Part shown: positions 1-7,791 of the stretch, piece after piece
Position numbering within the stretch: position 1 is the first letter of the stretch
How the letters are laid out: every line of letters begins with the position of its first letter
Assembly (NCBI RefSeq): GCF_012726345.1
Contig: NZ_PTXN01000006.1
Coordinates: 62,001 to 126,000, forward strand
Direction of reading: 5' to 3'
Origin: Marinomonas sp. UCMA 3892
GTDB lineage: Bacteria > Pseudomonadota > Gammaproteobacteria > Pseudomonadales > Marinomonadaceae
DNA: 64,000 bases
Program-made: the position numbers and the translations under genes
Notes under the pieces: model-generated
Told to the model about the DNA's origin: nothing
The model's input: only the letters and a program-made list of their open reading frames with translations
The model's database searches: none

Positions 1-530
1 ATTATCGAGGTTTGTCTCTCGTGACGGGAGAAATCTTGGTACAAACTAAAGCCTCTTCAGACAGCCGCGCTTTTTCTGTTTCCTGTGCTCATGGCGTTAT
101 ACGCTCTGGTGTAGACAAAACTCGTTTTTGTGTACGCCAACTATCGGATAAACAAACTGTTCTAGCGGTTTATGAAGGGGCTGTTTCCCTTGCGCTTTTG
201 GATTCTCAGTTGTCTAAGACGCTGTATGTTGGCCAAGAAGTCGTTTTTAACGCTCAGTCTATATCTGATACTCAGCCAGCTTCTTTGCTTTATGAGTCTT
301 GGCGTAATGGGTTATTAATTGTTGAAGATATGCCGCTAGCAAATTTTATGGCAGAAATAGGTCGTTATCATTATGTCCATTTCAATCTTGATCCTAGTTT
401 AGCGGACTTGCGTGTTGTGGGGACTTTTCCTACTCACGATATGGATCTTGTGCTTTCTATGTTATCTAAATCTTTTCCTATTCGTATAAAGCATCCATTG
501 CCTTGGTGGGTGGGCATTTCCGCAGCTTAG
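1..530 (+). CDS. FecR-family anti-sigma/sigma regulator, C-terminal part (5' end cut by window)
   Basis: The frame is open to the left edge, so the start lies outside the window. The visible part reads as the periplasmic half of a FecR-type protein: a FecR beta-domain core (about the first 100 residues, with a VSCAHGVIRSGVDKTRFCVRQ-like strand pattern) followed by an STN-like C-terminal domain (NGLLIVEDMPLANFMAEIGRY onward). FecR proteins sense a loaded outer-membrane receptor and release an ECF sigma factor, which then switches on the receptor gene. The gene immediately downstream is a receptor with the matching STN signalling domain, which supports that role. An ECF sigma gene would be expected just left of the window; this is inference. 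Confidence 0.82.
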   Translation, partial: YRGLSLVTGEILVQTKASSDSRAFSVSCAHGVIRSGVDKTRFCVRQLSDKQTVLAVYEGAVSLALLDSQLSKTLYVGQEVVFNAQSISDTQPASLLYESWRNGLLIVEDMPLANFMAEIGRYHYVHFNLDPSLADLRVVGTFPTHDMDLVLSMLSKSFPIRIKHPLPWWVGISAA

Positions 531-604
531 TGTTCAGTGGAATTTATTTTCAAAGTATTTTTAAAAAACATTTTTTTTCATGTCCCTTTCTTCGTTTACG
601 TTCG

Positions 605-633
605 GTAATAGTAATAAGAAATATTATTATTAC
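605..633 (+). promoter_or_regulatory. A+T-rich inverted repeat next to the receptor ribosome binding site
   Basis: Two 12-base arms (605-616 and 622-633) are complementary except for one G-T pair, with a 5-base loop. The right arm touches the GGAG ribosome binding site at 634-637 of the receptor gene. The left arm is also built of repeated TAAT blocks, partly like Fur hexamers. It could act on translation or as a protein site; the sequence does not decide. Confidence 0.4.
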
Positions 634-642
634 GGAGTTTAT

Positions 643-3411
643 ATGGCCCTTGCTTGTTCACTTAAGCGACGAAAGAATGCTCGTACCGCTTTGTCATTGC
701 TTTTCGCTAATACGTTACTTGCTGGTGGCGTTGGTATGATGTTTAGCTCAGTAACTTATGCAGAAGCTGCAGCATCAGAGACACATTATTACAACATTCC
801 TGCAGGGCCTTTATCTAAGGCGATTAATGCATTTGCTGCCGTATCAGGTATGTATTTAGGTGGCAACAGTGAGCTTCTTAAAAGTAAAAATACGCAGGGT
901 TTTGTAGGTGAATACTCTGCCGGACAAGCGCTGGATTTATTGTTAATCGGTACAGGTTTGTCATATGAAGCAGGGGAAGGTAGAAGTATCGTTCTTATTG
1001 ATACTGAGTCTGTTTCTGAAGGTGAGAATGGCATCACCATGTCAACGCTATTGGTTCAGGGTAGACAGAATAAGGTAGAAGCTGGTGTTCAGGTTATTGG
1101 TCAAAACGAAATTGAATCGATGGCTGGTGCGAATGAAAACTTAACGGATTTGTTAAAAGGCAATGGTAGTGTCCGTTTTAGCCGTTCATCAAGCTCTTCT
1201 GCTAATAGTGCGACTATGCGTCCCGACGAAGTTTCTATTAATGGACAATCTCATTATCAAAATTTATTCGTTATCGATGGAATGAGTGCAAATAATGACT
1301 TAAATCCTGGAAACTCCGAAGACTCTTATACCAATCCGATCAGTCCTACTAGCTTAAGTATGCTATCTGGGAGTTCTTCTCAAAGCTTTTATATCGATCC
1401 TAGTGCTCTTGAGTCTGTTGAGGTATATGACTCAAATGTTCCTGTCGAGTTTGGTGGTTTTATGGGTGGGGTCGTGTCATCAAAGTTAAAGCGCTACGAC
1501 AGTGACAACTATACATCTATTAAATACGCGATTTCAAAAGATGATTGGGACGAAATGCATGTTGATGACGACCTTGCCGAGGACTACGAAGATGGTGATT
1601 CTCTGGCCGGTGAATATACACCCGAGTATCTTAAGCAGCGATATACAATAACTGGTGCGCAAGGATTAAGTGAAAAATTAGGCTTGACGTATACCGCTTC
1701 TAGAGCCAACTCTAATTTCGCTCAAGTGTATGATAAACGAGTGAAAACAAAGTATTCCGACGTCAATTTCGGGCATCAAGGAATAGAGTATGATGATACA
1801 GTCGATAATATTATGCTGCGCTTTGATTATCGAGTGAACAGTAACTTGAACATCGGCTCATCTATAATGTATGCGAATCGTCATCATGATGGGTTAACAA
1901 GTGCAACATTTGATTCTGCATTTATAAAATCCCATAAAGCGGTAGGAATCAATACTGATATTGAGTACAAAGCCACGAATGGACGGTTACTGACGACGTT
2001 GTCTTATAATGAGGCCAGTGACTCTATTCAGTCAGATGATTCTACTTATTCTTACCATCCTGTAGATAGGGAAAGTAGTCGTTGGCCCTATTCTGGTGGT
2101 TATGGCAATGTCAATCAGCAGCAAAATACCACTAACTTAAAGTTTGATTGGCTACAAAATGCTTTTCAAGTTGGGCGTTTCGAGCACTCTCTTCGAACTG
2201 GGCTTGAGTTAGGTTTTATTAAGCAATTTTATCAAGTAGACGGGGATATCATTAATGAAATTTTTGCCTGCCGTGATGCGAATAATGGCTTGTGCCTGGA
2301 TGCTGATAATGATGGCTCTTTAGATCGTGATGATGAATATCTGAGAAGTCGTAATATCATTTCAGAGAATAAATTCCAAAAAACTTATCATTCAATCGGT
2401 ATTCATTTCTCTGATACTGTGAAATATGGTGATTGGTCTTATTATGCAGGAATCCGTGCTGATTATGATTCAATCTTAGAAAACCTAAATTTCTCTCCAA
2501 GATTGACGGCTGAATGGGATGTCTTTAGTGATCAAAAAACTCGTATTAAGGCTGGTGCAAATCGGTATTATGGACGTAGTTTTTTCCAATATGAAGTTAA
2601 TAATACACTTCGCTCTTGGCGTACGGCGACGACTTTTAATGAGGATGGAAGCGTAAAAACTGTCAAACAGCGAGAAGATACCTCATTTTCAGACTATGAT
2701 CTGAAAACACCTTATTCAGATGAGATTTCCATTAGTATTGTTCAGCAAATTGGTTTTTTGGATGCCAGCTTGCAGTTTGTTAATCGAGAGAGCCGAGATA
2801 TCGTAACTCGTGCCGAAACAGAAGAAGGGTTGGATTATTACTCTAACGAGGGGCGTAGCTCTACGGACACAGTTTCTCTGACATTATCTGCACGTAATCC
2901 TTTGGAACTGGGTAGTACAAAAACCTACGGTAGTTTCTCTATTAGTTATCAAGAAAGTGAAACCAACACGCTTAAATCTGCTTCGTATGAAGATCCTATA
3001 TCATCTAAAGAAATTTATTATAAGGGTAGTGTTATCTATGAATCTCAACTGCCTAAATCCGACTTTAATATTCCTTATAATGTGAACTTTGCAACTCGAA
3101 CTGAGTTTCTAAATTGGCATGTTATTTGGGCGAATACCATTAATGTGAAATCCGGCGGTACCATTGCTAAAGACACAAAAGAGGACTATGCCAATGATAT
3201 CCCAATCTATGATGATCTAAAGTTTGACGAGCTGATTACGTTGGACACCTCTATTGAATGGAAGCCTACATTGTTCCAATCAGTAGAGGGGTATCTAAAA
3301 GTGTCTATCGATAATGTGTTTGATGACTACATTGACGTATCGACAGACCAAAAAAGCTATTCTTATACTTTAGGCCGCTCGACCAGTATAGAGGTTGGTA
3401 TGCGGTTTTAA
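643..3411 (+). CDS. TonB-dependent outer-membrane receptor with STN signalling domain
   Basis: The start chosen is the ATG at 643, 5 bases after a GGAG site; an upstream in-frame ATG at 580 has no ribosome binding site and would precede the signal peptide with odd sequence. The 922-residue product has a signal peptide (about 1-40), an STN domain (about 45-120, IPAGPLSKAINAFA type), a plug domain (about 140-270) and a 22-strand-type barrel ending in an aromatic residue (GMRF). Receptors with STN domains move a bound ligand across the outer membrane using TonB and also signal through FecR, whose gene lies just upstream. The barrel carries a Cys-x7-Cys pair followed by an Asp-rich DxDxDG-type loop near residues 543-565, likely surface exposed. 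The ligand is not recognisable. The neighbouring M16 protease suggests a protein ligand rather than a siderophore (inference). Confidence 0.88.
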   Translation: MALACSLKRRKNARTALSLLFANTLLAGGVGMMFSSVTYAEAAASETHYYNIPAGPLSKAINAFAAVSGMYLGGNSELLKSKNTQGFVGEYSAGQALDLLLIGTGLSYEAGEGRSIVLIDTESVSEGENGITMSTLLVQGRQNKVEAGVQVIGQNEIESMAGANENLTDLLKGNGSVRFSRSSSSSANSATMRPDEVSINGQSHYQNLFVIDGMSANNDLNPGNSEDSYTNPISPTSLSMLSGSSSQSFYIDPSALESVEVYDSNVPVEFGGFMGGVVSSKLKRYDSDNYTSIKYAISKDDWDEMHVDDDLAEDYEDGDSLAGEYTPEYLKQRYTITGAQGLSEKLGLTYTASRANSNFAQVYDKRVKTKYSDVNFGHQGIEYDDTVDNIMLRFDYRVNSNLNIGSSIMYANRHHDGLTSATFDSAFIKSHKAVGINTDIEYKATNGRLLTTLSYNEASDSIQSDDSTYSYHPVDRESSRWPYSGGYGNVNQQQNTTNLKFDWLQNAFQVGRFEHSLRTGLELGFIKQFYQVDGDIINEIFACRDANNGLCLDADNDGSLDRDDEYLRSRNIISENKFQKTYHSIGIHFSDTVKYGDWSYYAGIRADYDSILENLNFSPRLTAEWDVFSDQKTRIKAGANRYYGRSFFQYEVNNTLRSWRTATTFNEDGSVKTVKQREDTSFSDYDLKTPYSDEISISIVQQIGFLDASLQFVNRESRDIVTRAETEEGLDYYSNEGRSSTDTVSLTLSARNPLELGSTKTYGSFSISYQESETNTLKSASYEDPISSKEIYYKGSVIYESQLPKSDFNIPYNVNFATRTEFLNWHVIWANTINVKSGGTIAKDTKEDYANDIPIYDDLKFDELITLDTSIEWKPTLFQSVEGYLKVSIDNVFDDYIDVSTDQKSYSYTLGRSTSIEVGMRF

Positions 3412-3444
3412 GCTGATGTTCCTTTTATCTCCTTTCTTTTCTTG

Positions 3445-3474
3445 TAAACAAATGCTCTCTCCAGCATTTGTTTA
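3445..3474 (+). terminator. Perfect 12-bp hairpin between receptor and protease genes
   Basis: Arms 3445-3456 and 3463-3474 are perfectly complementary with a 6-base loop. Only a short T tract follows, so it may be a weak terminator, a processing site or an mRNA stabiliser that sets different levels of receptor and protease. Confidence 0.5.
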
Positions 3475-3510
3475 TGGCTGTTTTTGAATGATTTTTTTGT
3501 GAGCTGTTTT

Positions 3511-6333
3511 ATGCTTTTTTTACAAAAAATCCTGTGTGTTATGGGATTAACCTGTTTGTTTGTTTTTGTCACTCCAGTATATGCCAATGATAAGGGTTTA
3601 CCTTGGGATAAGCGTGTTGTGCAGGGGACTTTGGATAATGGCTTCCGCTATTATTTATTCGATTCAAAACAAGAAAAAGACGCGCCAAAAGGGCTGACAT
3701 TAGCGAATTTAGTCGTACTTTCTGGTGCTATTGATGAAAAGGAAAATCAGCTGGGCGTGGCGCATATGGTGGAGCACATGATATTCCACGAAAGTGACGA
3801 ACTACCGAACGGTGTGCGAAAAGCTTTCACCGATATGGGGTTAAAGCAGGGCCGTGATTTTAATGCCATGACGAATAGCGAAAATACGCGTTATATGGTG
3901 AGCCTGAAAAATACTACGCCTGAGCGATTGACTAAGGTGTTGGATATTTATCAACAAATTGCTTTTCACGCCAAGATCAAAGCTTCCTCATTGGACAAGG
4001 AGCGTTTAATTATTCAAGAAGAATGGCGTGGTAAGTTAAGTCATCGTTCACGAGTAAATGATGAAAAAAAAGCGTTATTACGGGTTGGTTCTTTGTATCC
4101 TGAGCGCCCCGTTATTGGCACACAAGAAAGCATAAGAAATACGCCCGCAGATCAGCTTCGATCTTTTTATCAAGCTTGGTATGCACCAAATAATATGGCG
4201 TTGGTTATTTTTGGACCTATGGATACCGCTGTATTAGAAGCACAAATTAAGCGTGTCTTTGGTTCTGAGCCTAAGCGGGAGCTTCCACTGCGACACCCAA
4301 AAGATCCTGTATTGGATGAAAGTCTAAAAATTGGTCAGCTTAATGATTCTGGCAATAAAGTGAATCAAGTGGCTTTTTTATATCGTTTTCAAAGTGAAAC
4401 AGGCAATAGTGACGAAGCACGTCGTGATGGTTTGATTGATTACATGACACGAAATTTATTAACCGATCAAATTCGTCGGCAAAGAGAAGTGTTACCTGAG
4501 CATGTACGAGTATTGTCGAGTACTAAAGGTACTGTCTCCCCAAATGTGGCGATATTAGGCTTTTCAGTTAATGTGGACGATGGTTATCACGTTTTAGGAT
4601 TAAAAATTTTAATTAAAGAGCTTGAACGAATAAAAGCGCATGGATTTTATCAGCAAGATTTTGACCAAATTTATCAGAAGGTTGTTGAGGTTGCTGAGCG
4701 TAATAAAGACGCTGCGAAAAGCCGAGGTACCATTTGGTCGGTAAAAATGGTTGATGCGGTGACTTCTGACAAAATACTTCATGACCCCCAAGAAAGTAAT
4801 GATCGTATTTTACGTCTAATAACTACTATCTCACTAGAAGATGTAAATACTCGCTTAAGGCAATGGCTGTCTTCGCCAGATCGTATTCTTTATACACAAG
4901 CCGTGGGCGGGAAGCATGTAGATATAGGTACGGTGGAATCTGTTGAAGCACTGTTTGATGAGATGCAATCTCGTCAGCTTGGTGCCTTAGAGAAAGAAAA
5001 AATAGTGGCGGTGAAAGCATTACCTGTTGTAACGAAAAGTGGCTCGGTGGCACTTATATCGAGAGACGTAGAGTTGGGTGTTTCAAATTGGTCTTTATCA
5101 AATGGCGATCAGCTGACTTTACTCGACCCGAGTGTTTTGGCTGAGCGTTACCAAGTTGATCAATCCGAAATAGACAATAAAACTTACTTCATTGCGTTGT
5201 CCGACGCAGGTTATAACGTAAAGCAAGGTTCTACTTGGGCAGAGCAAATTGCGGTGCAAATGTCTGATGCCACAGGTGTTTATGGTTGGACTGATGAAGA
5301 GTTTCAGCAATGGCGTAAAGAAAATAGTGTGTTTTTGACCTCTAAACAGAAGGCGCAAAGCCTTGCGTATCGAGGGTCAATTGATAGTGACAATTTAGAT
5401 AAGTTACTGAACGTTTACCATATGAACCAAGTTACTCCAAAAATCGATATCGAGGTTTACGACAGTATAATGGCAAGCTTAAAAAGAAGCGCCAGTATTG
5501 ATGTTGTACGTCCGATTGAAGTGTTTTCTCGACGTTTAGCACAAGCGCGCTTTGGAAAAAGTGATATGACATTAAATTTGTCGCATTTAACACCTTTGTC
5601 GTTAGAGAAATTAGAGCAAACTCGACAACAACAAGTAGTCTTGCCTGCACATTATTTTATGGTGTCTCGTTTGCCCGAAGAAGATGTTACTCGTTTGGCA
5701 GCTCTGTATTTGGCCAATATTCCTCGCGATCTGCTTGCTTCGATTGATAACACCACGGCCGTTATGCAGCAAGCAGGTGAAGCTATTGTCGATGTTTCTT
5801 TGAATACTGAACCGAAAGCCGAATATCGTTTGTATGCCTATCAATCTTTGCCTTGGTCACCTATCGCCGCGCTTCAATTAACCTATTTTGGGGAGCGCTT
5901 AGAGGCAGAGTTAAAGCAGCGTCTACGTAGTGAAGTTCAAGGCGTTTACAGTGTAAGAGTAGGCTTGGATCTGAATAAAGATACCAACCGTGCTGAGTTA
6001 AGTATTCAGTATTCCAGCTCTCCAGCACGAATAGATGATTTGGCAGGGATGACCAAAACCGTGTTGTCTGATTTGCCTGGTATGGTGACAGAAGAATGGG
6101 CAAAGGAAATACAGGACGCTTTTGCTGATGTTGAGCAGAATCGCTTGGCGAAAGCTTTTGACTCCACCTTGTTACATCGTCTTGAATTAAGCGAAACACT
6201 TTATGGTGACGCCCGTTATCTCGATGAAATGAATCAATTGATGTCTGGTTTAACGATGGCGAAGCTAAAAACCTTGGTCGATACTTTAACCTTTACCAAT
6301 AGAGTGACAGGGTTTTATCGCCCTATTGATTAA
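3511..6333 (+). CDS. Secreted M16-family zinc metallopeptidase (PqqL/FusC-like)
   Basis: The ATG at 3511 begins a clean signal peptide (cleavage after ...TPVYA), so it is preferred over an upstream TTG at 3484. The 940-residue protein is a two-half inverzincin: HxxEH at residues 85-89 (HMVEH), with a downstream Glu ligand in the IIQEEW segment near residue 170, and a degenerate second M16 half. Size, signal peptide and sequence style resemble periplasmic PqqL of E. coli and FusC of Pectobacterium. FusC cuts plant ferredoxin after TonB-dependent uptake so that the iron can be used. Here the gene sits 100 bp downstream of a TonB-dependent receptor in the same orientation, which is the same pairing. 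The substrate is unknown. It ends before a strong terminator. Confidence 0.85.
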   Translation: MLFLQKILCVMGLTCLFVFVTPVYANDKGLPWDKRVVQGTLDNGFRYYLFDSKQEKDAPKGLTLANLVVLSGAIDEKENQLGVAHMVEHMIFHESDELPNGVRKAFTDMGLKQGRDFNAMTNSENTRYMVSLKNTTPERLTKVLDIYQQIAFHAKIKASSLDKERLIIQEEWRGKLSHRSRVNDEKKALLRVGSLYPERPVIGTQESIRNTPADQLRSFYQAWYAPNNMALVIFGPMDTAVLEAQIKRVFGSEPKRELPLRHPKDPVLDESLKIGQLNDSGNKVNQVAFLYRFQSETGNSDEARRDGLIDYMTRNLLTDQIRRQREVLPEHVRVLSSTKGTVSPNVAILGFSVNVDDGYHVLGLKILIKELERIKAHGFYQQDFDQIYQKVVEVAERNKDAAKSRGTIWSVKMVDAVTSDKILHDPQESNDRILRLITTISLEDVNTRLRQWLSSPDRILYTQAVGGKHVDIGTVESVEALFDEMQSRQLGALEKEKIVAVKALPVVTKSGSVALISRDVELGVSNWSLSNGDQLTLLDPSVLAERYQVDQSEIDNKTYFIALSDAGYNVKQGSTWAEQIAVQMSDATGVYGWTDEEFQQWRKENSVFLTSKQKAQSLAYRGSIDSDNLDKLLNVYHMNQVTPKIDIEVYDSIMASLKRSASIDVVRPIEVFSRRLAQARFGKSDMTLNLSHLTPLSLEKLEQTRQQQVVLPAHYFMVSRLPEEDVTRLAALYLANIPRDLLASIDNTTAVMQQAGEAIVDVSLNTEPKAEYRLYAYQSLPWSPIAALQLTYFGERLEAELKQRLRSEVQGVYSVRVGLDLNKDTNRAELSIQYSSSPARIDDLAGMTKTVLSDLPGMVTEEWAKEIQDAFADVEQNRLAKAFDSTLLHRLELSETLYGDARYLDEMNQLMSGLTMAKLKTLVDTLTFTNRVTGFYRPID

Positions 6334-6366
6334 TAATTCAATAATTAACCTAACAAATTAAAAATG

Positions 6367-6395
6367 CTCAGCGGTCAGATCGCTGGGTATTTTTT
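6367..6395 (+). terminator. Rho-independent terminator after the M16 peptidase gene
   Basis: A 7-bp stem (6367-6373 with 6381-6387, one G-T pair) and a 7-base loop are followed by a T-rich tail. It closes the receptor/protease unit and separates it from the MFS gene. Confidence 0.75.
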
Positions 6396-6431
6396 AACAT
6401 TAAAGGTAAGTTGAAAAGTGGCTTGTGGCTC

Positions 6432-6447
6432 GACTTATGAATAAGTC
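6432..6447. promoter_or_regulatory. Perfect 7-bp palindrome upstream of the MFS gene
   Basis: GACTTAT-GA-ATAAGTC is a perfect inverted repeat 56 bases before the MFS start codon. The size and spacing fit a dimeric repressor operator, but no regulator gene lies next to it. Confidence 0.35.
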
Positions 6448-6503
6448 ATGAATACTATGAAAGCAATCTATCGTTGTGATCTTACCTAGTTAGGAAAACA
6501 TTC

Positions 6504-7724
6504 ATGTCACGTCCCGTGAAGTTACTCAGTGTTTCTATTGGCCTTATCTGCCTGTTGTTGGCGTTGAACTTTGGTTTACGTTCATCAATGGGCTTTTTCA
6601 TGGCGCCGATCTCCCAAGAGTTTGGCTATGGGCGCGAAGTGTTTGCTTTTGCCTTGGCATTACAAAACTTATGCTGGGGACTGTTTCAGCCGATTGCTGG
6701 TGCCTTTGCAGATCGTTATGGCACTTTGAAAACCTTATTTATTGGGGCTGCGTTATATGCATTGGGTTTATATGTAACCGCTGGTGCCGATGGCGTGCTA
6801 GGACTCAATATGGGCGCTGGCTTACTGATGGGCATGGGTATCGCAGCCACGGGATTTGGGGTGGTATTGCCAGCGATGGCGCGTATGGTGTCCCCTGAAA
6901 AGCGCTCTTTTGCTTTGGGTTTGGGCAGTGCGGCAGGTTCTGCTGGGCAGTTATTGGTAATCCCTATTGCTCAAGACTTTATTGCTTCCTATGGTTGGAG
7001 CAATGCTTTATTGCTGATGGCGATGTGTGCCTTGATGATGGTGTTATTGTCTAGTCCATTTCGCCAAGAAAAAGACGCCATGAATGCAAACTCTGCTATA
7101 ACAGAAGTAACGCAAACCATGAAAGAAGCCTTACGCGAAGCCAGTGCTTATTCTCATTACTGGTTGTTGGTAGTTGGTTTTTTTGTTTGTGGTTTTCAAT
7201 TGGCTTTTATCACTGTGCATATGCCAGCGTTTTTATCTGACCAAGGTTTTTCGCCCGATATAGCGGTAGCGAGTTTGGCTCTTATTGGTTTGTTTAATAT
7301 TTTTGGTTGTTTATTATCTGGCAGTTGGGCTGGGAAATATTCGAAGAAAAAATTGCTCACTATTATCTATGCACTTCGAGCCTTGTCGATTGCCTTGTTT
7401 ATGACGCTGCCAATGACAAGCATGTCTGTGTATGTTTTTTCCATTGTGACAGGCTTGCTTTGGCTGGCGACGGTACCGCCAACCTCGGGTCTGGTGGCAC
7501 AAATGTTTGGCTTACGTTACATGGGCTTGCTGTACGGCATCGTCTTTTTAGGTCATCAACTTGGCTCGTTCAGCGGCGTTTGGTTAGGCGGTTATCTGTA
7601 CGACAAAACCGGTTCTTACGATGTCGTCTGGTGGGCGGCTTGTATTATCGCCCTTATTACGGCATTGATTCATATCTTAATTGACGAGCGCCCAGTAGCT
7701 CGTCTGCGTGCCACTGTGGCTTGA
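6504..7724 (+). CDS. MFS transporter, oxalate/formate-antiporter-like (MCT/OFA type)
   Basis: The 406-residue product has about 12 hydrophobic segments and an early MFS motif A variant (GAFADRYGTLKTL, after the second helix). The N-terminus (FGLRSSMGFFMAPISQEFGYGREVF) is typical of the large MFS group that includes OxlT-like and monocarboxylate-type carriers. These are inner-membrane carriers for small organic anions; the substrate cannot be read from the sequence. The ATG at 6504 follows a GGAAAA site. A terminator separates it from the upstream receptor/protease genes, so a joint role with them is not assumed. Confidence 0.75.
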   Translation: MSRPVKLLSVSIGLICLLLALNFGLRSSMGFFMAPISQEFGYGREVFAFALALQNLCWGLFQPIAGAFADRYGTLKTLFIGAALYALGLYVTAGADGVLGLNMGAGLLMGMGIAATGFGVVLPAMARMVSPEKRSFALGLGSAAGSAGQLLVIPIAQDFIASYGWSNALLLMAMCALMMVLLSSPFRQEKDAMNANSAITEVTQTMKEALREASAYSHYWLLVVGFFVCGFQLAFITVHMPAFLSDQGFSPDIAVASLALIGLFNIFGCLLSGSWAGKYSKKKLLTIIYALRALSIALFMTLPMTSMSVYVFSIVTGLLWLATVPPTSGLVAQMFGLRYMGLLYGIVFLGHQLGSFSGVWLGGYLYDKTGSYDVVWWAACIIALITALIHILIDERPVARLRATVA

Positions 7725-7752
7725 GTAATACTGGGGCTTAAGTAATAAATGG

Positions 7753-7781
7753 ATTAGAAGCCAAGTAACTTGGCTTCTAAT
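7753..7781. terminator. Bidirectional terminator between the MFS gene and dabA
   Basis: Perfect 13-bp stem (7753-7765 with 7769-7781) with a 3-base loop between two convergent genes. Its position serves both strands; T-rich sequence follows on the plus side. Confidence 0.75.
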
Positions 7782-7791
7782 CGGCTCCTTT

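Noticed and set aside
7307-7684. 125-codon open frame on the plus strand in another frame
   Set aside because: Lies wholly inside the MFS gene and reads as low-likelihood protein.
6504-7724. MFS permease as a member of the receptor/protease system
   Set aside because: A good terminator and a separate promoter region lie between, and the carrier type suits small organic anions; only proximity links them.
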